In this document: in pieces, positions 16,040 through 22,673 of the stretch
How positions within the stretch are numbered: position 1 is the stretch's first letter
Layout of the letters: the number at the start of each line of letters is the position of its first letter
Source of the DNA: an uncultured Clostridium sp.
GTDB taxonomy: Bacteria > Bacillota > Clostridia > Clostridiales > Clostridiaceae
DNA length: 22,673 nucleotides
NCBI RefSeq assembly: GCF_934754915.1
Contig: NZ_CAKVKB010000049.1
Location: 1 to 22,673 of the forward strand
Direction: 5' to 3'
Notes under the pieces: generated by a model
Told to the model about the DNA's origin: nothing
The model's input: the letters and a program-made list of their open reading frames with translations, nothing else
The model's database searches: none
Position numbers and translations under genes: made by a program

Positions 16040-17296
16040 ATGAAAGATTTTTTTATTAATAAGGACAGAGTAAAAAGAAGGCTGAAAGAGCTGGCTGAAT
16101 TTGGAATGAATGAATATGGAGGAATAGATAGATCTATAGGAAGTGATAGCGATGTAGAAGCAAGGAAATTTCTTATTGATATTTTAAAAAACCAAATAGG
16201 AGCATATGTAAAAATAGATCCAATAGCTAATATATTTGCAGAAGTAAAAGGAAATGAAAATTTAAAGCCAATAACATTGGGGTCTCATCATGATGCAGTT
16301 CCTAATGGAGGGAAATTTGATGGAGCATTAGGTGTACTTCTTGCTATAGAAGTAGTTCAGAGAATTACTGAGGAAAAGATAAAAATGAGACATCCATTGC
16401 AGATAGTATCATTTAGCGCAGAAGAGCCAAATCCTTATAATATATCAACTTTAGGAAGCAGAGTAGCTACAGGAAAAGTGTCAAAGGAACAGGTTAAAAA
16501 AGCAAAAAATAAAGATGATGGAACAATGCTCAGCCAGGCATTGAAAAGGATAGGAGGAAATGCAGATGTTCTTGAAGATGCATTACTGAAAAAGAATGAT
16601 ATGAGTGCATTTATAGAATGTCACATAGAGCAGGGAAGAATTTTATTTGATAAGAAAGAATCAGTAGGCGTTGTAAAGAAGATAACAGGAATATATAGAG
16701 AAGAAATAAGAGTACTTGGAGAGGCAAATCATGCAGGAACTACTCTTATGAAATATAGACATGATTCATTTTTAAGTACTGCAGAAGCAGCACTGAAATT
16801 AGAAAGAATAGTCAAGGAAGTAAATAGAGAAGATGTTGTAGGTACTGTTGGAAGAGTAAATGTATTTCCAAACTCTGCAAATATCATAAGCGGGGATGTA
16901 GAGTTTATTATTGAAATAAGAACTCCAAATAATGAAATCAAAGAAGAGATTATTAGAAAATTTACATTAAGTTTGAAAGATATTGAAGAAAAAAGAAATG
17001 TTAAATTTGAAAGAAAGGTCATATTAAATCAAGCTGAAGTTAATATGGATAAAGATATAATAAATGCATTAAAAAGTTCTATAGAGGAATTAGGTATGCC
17101 GGTAATAGATATGGTAAGCATGGCTGGACATGATAGTGTTCATATGTGTGATATAACAAAGACTGGAATGTTGTTTGTTCAGAGTATTGATGGAAAGAGT
17201 CACTGCAAGGAAGAAAATACTGACATGAAGGATATAGAAAGAGCAGGAAATGTATTATTAAATACTGTTTTAAAACTGGATAAGGAGGTTGATTAA
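16040..17296 (+). CDS. M20-family amidohydrolase (carbamoylase / allantoate amidohydrolase type), candidate N-formylglutamate deformylase
   Basis: Predicted dinuclear-metal amidase of 418 residues. Metal ligands of the family are all visible: His83 and Asp94 (GSHHDAVPNGGKFDG), Glu128/Glu129 (SFSAEEP), His195 (ECHIEQG) and a late His in SMAGHDSVHM. The lid domain has NHAGTTLMKYRHDS, where the Asn/His and Arg normally grip the substrate carboxylate, and VNVFPNSANIISG. Relatives act on N-carbamoyl-L-amino acids, allantoate and similar substrates, and some carbamoylases also cleave N-formyl amino acids. The gene lies two bases before the HutF-like gene, and no HutG is present, so the last step (N-formylglutamate to glutamate plus formate) is the inferred role. 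The ATG at 16040 is chosen for GGAGAAGG upstream; the TTG at 15992 has no site. Confidence 0.85.
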   Translation: MKDFFINKDRVKRRLKELAEFGMNEYGGIDRSIGSDSDVEARKFLIDILKNQIGAYVKIDPIANIFAEVKGNENLKPITLGSHHDAVPNGGKFDGALGVLLAIEVVQRITEEKIKMRHPLQIVSFSAEEPNPYNISTLGSRVATGKVSKEQVKKAKNKDDGTMLSQALKRIGGNADVLEDALLKKNDMSAFIECHIEQGRILFDKKESVGVVKKITGIYREEIRVLGEANHAGTTLMKYRHDSFLSTAEAALKLERIVKEVNREDVVGTVGRVNVFPNSANIISGDVEFIIEIRTPNNEIKEEIIRKFTLSLKDIEEKRNVKFERKVILNQAEVNMDKDIINALKSSIEELGMPVIDMVSMAGHDSVHMCDITKTGMLFVQSIDGKSHCKEENTDMKDIERAGNVLLNTVLKLDKEVD

Positions 17297-17298
17297 TT

Positions 17299-18633
17299 AT
17301 GAGAACATTATATAAACCAGAATATGTATATGTAAACGAAGAATTTGAAAGGAATATGGGAATTTTAGTTGAAGATGATGAGATAGTTGAAGTTGACAAT
17401 TATAACACATTAAAAAATAAATATAAAGATGCAGATGAAGCAAAATGGGACAAGTTAATTATGGTTCCAGGCTGTGTAAATGCTCACAATCATTGTTTTC
17501 AAAGTCTTCTTAGGGGATTATCATGTGACAGACCGTTTTTAGAGTGGAGAGATGAAGCATTATATAAATATTCTCCTAGATTTTTAAAGGAACATATTTA
17601 TAATGGTGCATTATTTGCTTTTGGAGAAATGATGAAATGTGGCGTTACTACTGTCAGTGATTTTTTTTATCTTCACAATTTTGGAATTGAAAGTGATGAA
17701 ATGATAATAAAGGCAGCAAAGGATCTGGGAATGAGATTAGTTCTTGCGAGAACTATGTATGACTGGGATGGAGCGCCAGAAGGATATGTTGAAACAATAG
17801 AAGATGCAGTAAAAAATACAAGATACTTAGCTGAGAAATATAATAATAAAGATAAGATGGTAACAGTAATACCAGCACCACACAGTCTTCATGCAGCAAG
17901 TCCTGAAATGATTAGAGAGGGGCATGATTTAGCAAAAAAACTGGGAACTTGTTTTCATATTCATGTTGCAGAAGAACCATTTGAAGTTGAGCAGGTTAAA
18001 AAGGAACATGATAATCTTTCAACAATAGAGTATTTAGATAAAATAGGAGTAGTTGATGAAAGTATGGTTATAATTCACGGAGTATGGCTCAAAGACAGTG
18101 AGGTTCAGTTATTAGGAAAGAAAAATGCTAAATTGGTCTATTGCCCATCAAGTAATATGTTCTTAGCAGATGGCATAACTGATATTGTATCTATGATGAA
18201 AAATAATGTAAAGATAGGTCTTGGAAGTGATGGAGCATGCAGCAATAATAGAATAAGTGTATTTGAAGAAATGAGAATGGTTGCATTGTTGCAAAAAGTC
18301 AAGAATTTAGATGCAATATGTGTAAATTATAAAGATGCATTTAAAATGGGAACACAATATGGAGGGGAAATTTTACAGCTTCCTGTTGGAAAAATAGAAA
18401 AAGGATATAAAGCTGATTTTTTAGGAATAGATATGGAAGATTTGTCAATGCAGCCTATTTCAGAAAGCAGAGAACAGATTCTTCCTAATATAGTTTATTC
18501 AATGCAGCCTAATGCTATAAAAAAGGTGGTCATAAATGGAAAAATTACTGTGGATAATGGAAAGATTCAATCTGTAAGTGAAAATGAAATAGTGAGCAGG
18601 GTTCAGAAAACAATGAAAGAAATCGAGGGATAG
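17299..18633 (+). CDS. HutF-like amidohydrolase, probable formimidoylglutamate deiminase
   Basis: Amidohydrolase-superfamily enzyme of 444 residues in the ATZ/TRZ and HutF branch (COG0402 type). One-metal ligands are visible: His63 and His65 (NAHNHCF), His222 within HIHVAEE (220-226, with Glu225), His260 (IIHGVWL) and Asp311 (GSDGACSN). In this pathway HutF (EC 3.5.3.13) hydrolyses N-formimino-L-glutamate to N-formylglutamate and ammonia. HutF proteins carry an HSLR motif whose Arg binds the substrate; here the corresponding stretch reads HSLH (195-198), so exact substrate assignment rests on the operon. Relatives include guanine and adenosine-type deaminases. An AAGGAGG site lies inside the end of the upstream gene, and only two bases separate each neighbour. 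Confidence 0.8.
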   Translation: MRTLYKPEYVYVNEEFERNMGILVEDDEIVEVDNYNTLKNKYKDADEAKWDKLIMVPGCVNAHNHCFQSLLRGLSCDRPFLEWRDEALYKYSPRFLKEHIYNGALFAFGEMMKCGVTTVSDFFYLHNFGIESDEMIIKAAKDLGMRLVLARTMYDWDGAPEGYVETIEDAVKNTRYLAEKYNNKDKMVTVIPAPHSLHAASPEMIREGHDLAKKLGTCFHIHVAEEPFEVEQVKKEHDNLSTIEYLDKIGVVDESMVIIHGVWLKDSEVQLLGKKNAKLVYCPSSNMFLADGITDIVSMMKNNVKIGLGSDGACSNNRISVFEEMRMVALLQKVKNLDAICVNYKDAFKMGTQYGGEILQLPVGKIEKGYKADFLGIDMEDLSMQPISESREQILPNIVYSMQPNAIKKVVINGKITVDNGKIQSVSENEIVSRVQKTMKEIEG

Positions 18634-18635
18634 CA

Positions 18636-19886
18636 GTGAGAAAAGTATTAATAAAGCATGCAGATCAAATAGCTACTCCTAAAGGATTTAAAGGCAGAAA
18701 AGGCTGTGAAATGAATGAACTTTTTACTTTAAATGATGGAGCAGTTTATATTGAAGATGGAATTATAAAAATTGTAGGAAACACCAATGATGTTTTGATG
18801 AAGATAAATGAATTTGAATGTGATGAAATAATTAATGCAGAAGGAAAATGTGTGCTTCCAGGTTTTGTAGATTCACATACTCATTTTATATTCAGTGGTT
18901 ATAGAGAGGATGAATTTGTAAAAAGACTGGAAGGTGCAGAATATCTTCAGATTTTAAATATGGGCGGAGGAATTCAAAGTACTGTAAAAAGCACAAGAAA
19001 TGCATCTTTTGAAGAGTTATATTTCCTTGGAAAAGAACGATTGGGAAATATGATAAGTCAGGGAATTACAACAGTTGAAGGAAAAAGTGGATATGGTCTT
19101 GATTTAGAATGTGAAATAAAAATGTTAAAAGTAATGAAAAAGCTCAACAGAGATTGTCCTATAGATATTGTATCTACTTTCTTAGGAGCTCACGCTGTAC
19201 CATCAGAGTATAAAAACAGGAATTTTGAGTACATAAAATATATGATAGAAAAAGTAATTCCAGAAGTATGTGAAGAATCTCTTGCAGAATTTTGTGATGT
19301 ATTTTGTGAAGAAGGAGTTTTTTCTATTGAGGAAAGCCGAAAAATACTTATTGAAGGGCAAAAGCTAGGTTTAAAAAGTAAAATTCATGCAGATGAAATA
19401 GTGAGTATAGGCGGAGGAGAATTGGCTGGTGAGCTTGGATGTGTATCTGCAGATCATCTTCTTATGGTAAGTGAAGAAGGAATAAATAAAATATGTGAAA
19501 ACAATGTTACAGCAACACTTCTTCCATGTACAGCTTTTTGTCTTAATAAGCCTTATGCACCTGCAAGAAAGATAATAGATAAAGGTGGATGTGTGGCTCT
19601 TGCAAGTGATTTAAATCCTGGAAGCTGTTTTGCAAATTCTATTCCTCTTATGCTGGCTTTGGGAGTAATACATATGGGCATGACAATAGAAGAAGCAGTT
19701 ACAGCTCTTACATTAAATGGGGCAGCTGCTTTAGGAAGGGCTGATATTATAGGAAGTATAGAAGAAGGAAAAAAAGCAGATATGGTTATTATTAAATATC
19801 CTAATTATAAATTCTTGGTTTATAATACAGGAAATAATCTGGTTGAAAAAGTTATAAAAGATGGTGAAATCGTTTATGAAGTATAA
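18636..19886 (+). CDS. hutI: Imidazolonepropionase
   Basis: Zinc amidohydrolase (EC 3.5.2.7) of 416 residues that opens the ring of 4-imidazolone-5-propanoate to N-formimino-L-glutamate, step three. Metal and active-site residues are intact: His81 and His83 (FVDSHTHFIFSG), His251 with Glu254 (KIHADEI), His274 (SADHLL) and Asp325 (ASDLNPGS). The family blocks RLEGAEYLQILNMGGGI and EGKSGYGL are clear. Translation probably starts at the GTG 18636, with GAGGG six bases upstream; no better ATG is near. Its end overlaps hutD by 11 bases. Confidence 0.96.
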   Translation: MRKVLIKHADQIATPKGFKGRKGCEMNELFTLNDGAVYIEDGIIKIVGNTNDVLMKINEFECDEIINAEGKCVLPGFVDSHTHFIFSGYREDEFVKRLEGAEYLQILNMGGGIQSTVKSTRNASFEELYFLGKERLGNMISQGITTVEGKSGYGLDLECEIKMLKVMKKLNRDCPIDIVSTFLGAHAVPSEYKNRNFEYIKYMIEKVIPEVCEESLAEFCDVFCEEGVFSIEESRKILIEGQKLGLKSKIHADEIVSIGGGELAGELGCVSADHLLMVSEEGINKICENNVTATLLPCTAFCLNKPYAPARKIIDKGGCVALASDLNPGSCFANSIPLMLALGVIHMGMTIEEAVTALTLNGAAALGRADIIGSIEEGKKADMVIIKYPNYKFLVYNTGNNLVEKVIKDGEIVYEV

Positions 19887-20484
19887 AATTTTAAATGAAA
19901 ATGATTATAAACTGACAAAATGGTCTGGAGGGTATACAAAGGAACTGTACATATATCCAGAAACAGCAGAATATAAAGAAAGAAATTTCATGTTTAGAAT
20001 AAGCAGTGCGACTGTTGAAAATGAAGAATCAGTGTTTACAAAGCTGAATGGAATTTCAAGAGTTTTAATGCCCATCACTGGAAAATTGAAACTTATTCAT
20101 AAAAATAGGTATGAAAAGACTTTGGAGAAATTTGAAGTAGAAAATTTTAGTGGTGACTGGGATACAACCAGCTATGGAAAAGCAGCTGATTTTAATTTAA
20201 TGACAAACTCAAAATGTACAGGAACATTAGAGCACTTTATGGTTTTGAACAATGATAAATGCTTATTAAAAATAAAACCAAAACAACATAGAAAAACTAT
20301 AGAATACATTTATAATTTAGGCAAAGAAGTTTTTATCTGTATTGAAGATAAAAGAGTAATTTTAAATAATAAAGAAACTTTTATGTTTGATTTAGATGGA
20401 AATGAATCTGAATATCTTTTAAAGATAATTAACACAACAAATGAACATGTAGATCTTATTAGAACAACAGTATATTTTAAATAA
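19876..20484 (+). CDS. hutD: HutD/Ves-family protein
   Basis: Small cupin-like protein of 202 residues. The N-terminal motif WSGGYTKELYIYPE and the later FRISSATVENEESVFTKLNG match the HutD family pattern (W-GGGTT.E, then RIS.A.V...G.FS.F.G). In Pseudomonas fluorescens HutD limits the maximum level of hut expression and is thought to bind a pathway intermediate; no catalysis has been established. The ATG at 19876 is preferred because GGTGA lies eight bases upstream, whereas the ATG at 19861 has no site. It overlaps the hutI stop, so translation is likely coupled. The C-terminal half is diverged. It appears to be the last gene of the operon. Confidence 0.8.
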   Translation: MKYKILNENDYKLTKWSGGYTKELYIYPETAEYKERNFMFRISSATVENEESVFTKLNGISRVLMPITGKLKLIHKNRYEKTLEKFEVENFSGDWDTTSYGKAADFNLMTNSKCTGTLEHFMVLNNDKCLLKIKPKQHRKTIEYIYNLGKEVFICIEDKRVILNNKETFMFDLDGNESEYLLKIINTTNEHVDLIRTTVYFK

Positions 20485-20539
20485 AAATCTGATATAGATT
20501 GCAATATATAGTGAAGGATGAAATTTTTTTAAAATCTCT

Positions 20540-20567
20540 TTGATATTTTTATATGTACTTATATAAG
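20540..20567 (+). promoter_or_regulatory. Candidate promoter of the ThDP enzyme gene
   Basis: The -35 TTGATA (20540-20545) and -10 TATAAG (20562-20567) each differ from consensus at one position and are 16 bases apart. The leader would be about 105 bases. Confidence 0.5.
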
Positions 20568-20617
20568 ATTTATATGTAATTTTAATTTCGCAATATATAT
20601 CGTATTAAGGAATATTG

Positions 20618-20631
20618 CTGAAATATTTCAG
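20618..20631. promoter_or_regulatory. Perfect 14-base palindrome in the leader of the ThDP enzyme gene
   Basis: CTGAAATATTTCAG is fully symmetric, with a further TGC/GCA on either side (TTGC at 20614-20617, GGCA at 20631-20634). It lies about 50 bases before the start codon and could be an operator. No regulator is adjacent in the window except possibly the partial gene at the right edge. Confidence 0.4.
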
Positions 20632-20679
20632 GCAGTAGTAACTATTATTGTGAAGAGGGAAATGGAGAAGAAGAATATT

Positions 20680-22323
20680 ATGGAAAAAGAAATGAATACA
20701 GCACAGCTTCTTGTAAAATGTTTAGAAGAGGAAGGGGTAAAATATATATTTGGAATACCTGGAGAAGAGAATCTTGAAGTTATGAATGCGATTTCAAATT
20801 CATCGATTAAATTTATAACTACTCGTCATGAACAAGGTGCAGCATTTATGGCGGATGTATATGGAAGGCTTACAGGAAAAGCTGGAGTATGTTTATCTAC
20901 ATTAGGACCAGGTGCTACAAATTTAGTTACAGGAGTTGCTGATGCCCATAGTGATGGAGCACCTATAATTGCAATAACAGGACAAGTGGGAACAGAAAGA
21001 ATGCACATTACTTCCCATCAATTTTTAGATTTATGTAAAATGTTTGAGCCAATAACTAAGAGAAGCAAAATGATTGTGCGTCCAGATACAGTTCATGAAA
21101 TTGTAAGAATAGCTTTTAAATATGCTGAAAGTGAAAAACCTGGTGCATGTCATATTGATCTGCCAATAAATATTTCCAAAATGTCAGTAGGTTTTGAAAA
21201 GCCATTAAAAAAGAAGGTACAGCCAAAAGAATTCGCAGCCTTAAATACAATTGAAGAAGCAGCAGGAGAAATATTTAAAGCAAAGAATCCTGTGATTTTA
21301 GCAGGAAGCAGTGCAGTAAGAGCACAAGCTGGCAAGGCATTGACTTCATTTGCAACAAAATTGAAAATACCTGTAATAGAAACAATGATGTCTAAAGGTA
21401 TAATCCCATGTGATAATTTGTATCATATAGGAACAATTGGAATTCCTCAAAAGGATTATGTAAATATGGTAATTGAACATGCAGATTTGGTTATAGCTGT
21501 AGGATACGATATTGTAGAATATGCTCCTATGAAATGGAATGAGAAAGGTGATAAAAAAATAATCCATATAGATACAAGACCAGCACACATAAATAAATTA
21601 TATCAGACTGAAGTTGAAGTCGTTGGAGATATATCAGATTCATTAATGAATATAGAAAGAAGAAGCAAATCAAAGGAAGAACCTAAATTTACATTAGATA
21701 TAAAAGAAAAGATAGAACATGAATTAAACAAATATAATGATGATATGTCATTTCCAATGAAACCTCAAAAGATTTTATCAGATGTGAGAAAGGTCATGGG
21801 ACGGGATGATATAGTTGTGTCAGATGTAGGTGCTCATAAAATGTGGATTGCAAGACATTATAACTGTTATGAACCTAATACATGCATAATATCAAATGGA
21901 TTTGCTACAATGGGAATAGGTGTCCCTGGAGCAGTTGCTGCAAAGCTTATTAATCCAGATAAAAAAGTGCTGACTATTACTGGTGATGGAGGATTTATGA
22001 TGAATTCTCAGGAAATTGAAACAGCAATTCGTATAGGAACTCCAATTGTTGTTTTAATATTTAATGATAGCAATTATGGATTAATAAGATGGAAACAATT
22101 AGATCAATATGGAAAAGAATGTTTTGTAAATTTTACAAATCCAGATTTTGTAAAACTGGCAGAAGGAATGAATGCTAAAGGATATAGGATAACAAAAGCT
22201 GAAGAACTTATTCCTGTATTAGAAAATGCATTTAAACAGGATGTTCCATGCATAATAGATTGTAAAGTTGATTATGATGAAAATATGAAACTTACTAAAC
22301 ATTTAAAAGAAATATTTGCTTGA
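20680..22323 (+). CDS. Thiamine-diphosphate enzyme of the acetolactate synthase large-subunit family
   Basis: Protein of 547 residues with the three domains of the family: an N-terminal pyrimidine-binding domain with catalytic Glu51 (TTRHEQGAAFMADVYGRL), a central domain, and a C-terminal diphosphate-binding domain with GDG (435-437) and Asn462-Asp463. Acetolactate synthases join two pyruvates to 2-acetolactate. However, FGIPGEENLEV replaces the FGIPGG of biosynthetic IlvB, and no small regulatory subunit follows, so it is either catabolic or acts on other 2-oxo acids. The start at 20680 has GGAGAAG nine bases upstream. Further in-frame starts (GTG 20650, ATG 20662, ATG 20692) are possible; family alignments would favour 20680 or 20692. 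It probably has its own promoter and is not certainly part of the hut operon. Confidence 0.85.
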   Translation: MEKEMNTAQLLVKCLEEEGVKYIFGIPGEENLEVMNAISNSSIKFITTRHEQGAAFMADVYGRLTGKAGVCLSTLGPGATNLVTGVADAHSDGAPIIAITGQVGTERMHITSHQFLDLCKMFEPITKRSKMIVRPDTVHEIVRIAFKYAESEKPGACHIDLPINISKMSVGFEKPLKKKVQPKEFAALNTIEEAAGEIFKAKNPVILAGSSAVRAQAGKALTSFATKLKIPVIETMMSKGIIPCDNLYHIGTIGIPQKDYVNMVIEHADLVIAVGYDIVEYAPMKWNEKGDKKIIHIDTRPAHINKLYQTEVEVVGDISDSLMNIERRSKSKEEPKFTLDIKEKIEHELNKYNDDMSFPMKPQKILSDVRKVMGRDDIVVSDVGAHKMWIARHYNCYEPNTCIISNGFATMGIGVPGAVAAKLINPDKKVLTITGDGGFMMNSQEIETAIRIGTPIVVLIFNDSNYGLIRWKQLDQYGKECFVNFTNPDFVKLAEGMNAKGYRITKAEELIPVLENAFKQDVPCIIDCKVDYDENMKLTKHLKEIFA

Positions 22324-22473
22324 TTTTCATTTATGTGTTTATATTAATTGTTTTTTAATGATATAAACTTTTAATCTTTGAAAAATTGCTAAGTATTACT
22401 AAATAAAAATATGTTAGAAAGTATTTATAATTTATTAAAATACAAATTTTATTTCAGACATTTTGATAATAAG

Positions 22474-22550
22474 GAACTGCTGTATTAAAGATTATAGCAC
22501 CATATATTGCATTTATAATCTTCAATACAGCAGTTCTTTTTTATTTTTAT
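22474..22550 (+). terminator. Long intrinsic terminator after the ThDP enzyme gene
   Basis: Bases 22474-22496 pair with 22514-22536 over 23 positions with a single mismatch, and a loop of 17 bases. A run of T (TTTTTTATTTTTATT) follows on the plus strand. The 150 bases between the stop codon and this hairpin contain nothing else recognisable. Confidence 0.9.
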
Positions 22551-22673
22551 TAGAAATCATATTTTTCATATCTATATAGTTTTATGCATATTTCTAAGAG
22601 GGACTTTTCAGTTAAATTTATTTTAGCTTTAAAGTCCTTATATTTATTATGAGTATATTTAGTAAAAGATATA
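22550..22673 (-). CDS. C-terminal end of an unidentified gene, cut by the window edge
   Basis: On the minus strand a frame is open from the window edge for 40 codons to TAA (22552-22550), followed at once by a second TAA. It ends INLTEKSLLEICIKLYRYEK and YDF. The composition (Lys, Tyr, Glu, amphipathic) and the double stop suggest a real C-terminus convergent with the ThDP enzyme gene. The family was not recognised. Confidence 0.5.
   Translation of the reverse strand, partial: ISFTKYTHNKYKDFKAKINLTEKSLLEICIKLYRYEKYDF

Noticed and set aside
20650..20679. GTG start for the ThDP enzyme
   Set aside because: There is no ribosome site upstream, and the extra residues are a Lys/Glu-rich string absent from the family; the ATG at 20680 is better placed.

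Overview
The window is AT-rich, reads as low-GC Firmicute DNA with strong AGGAGG-type ribosome sites and T-rich intrinsic terminators, and its gene content fits Clostridium sensu stricto. No tRNA, rRNA, CRISPR array, transposase or phage gene was seen. Species cannot be named from the sequence alone.

Left part (1-7500): the first 29 bases hold the start of a gene that runs off the left edge on the minus strand. A gene-poor stretch to about 850 contains a short open coding relic, inverted repeats that may bound a small dispersed element, and a terminator. Then come an oleate hydratase with an unusual N-terminal extension (924-2894), a bidirectional terminator, a convergent methyl-accepting chemotaxis protein (3020-4729, minus), a 670-base spacer, and a MATE efflux pump (5400-6749). 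The pump is driven by what looks like a MerR-type promoter with a 19-base spacer, and the MerR regulator just downstream of it (6763-7373) is broken by an internal deletion and frame change.

Central part (7574-20484): a histidine-utilisation (hut) locus. Two tandem paralogous GntR-type regulators with a non-UTRA C-terminal domain come first. They are followed by a structured control region (long hairpin, consensus promoter, strong terminator, then an inverted repeat over an extended -10). After it lie hutH, hutU, a three-gene polar amino acid ABC importer, an M20-family amidohydrolase, a HutF-like deaminase, hutI and hutD, with gaps of 83 bases or less and two short overlaps of reading frames or near-contacts. 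The inferred route is: import of histidine; HutH to urocanate; HutU to imidazolonepropionate; HutI to formiminoglutamate; the HutF-like enzyme to N-formylglutamate; and the M20 enzyme as the deformylase giving glutamate and formate. Neither a classical HutG nor a formiminotransferase gene is present, so assigning the last step to the M20 enzyme is the most interesting inference in the window.

Right part (20540-22673): a separate promoter, a thiamine-diphosphate enzyme of the acetolactate synthase family (20680-22323), a long terminator, and the C-terminal end of an unrecognised minus-strand gene that enters from the right edge.
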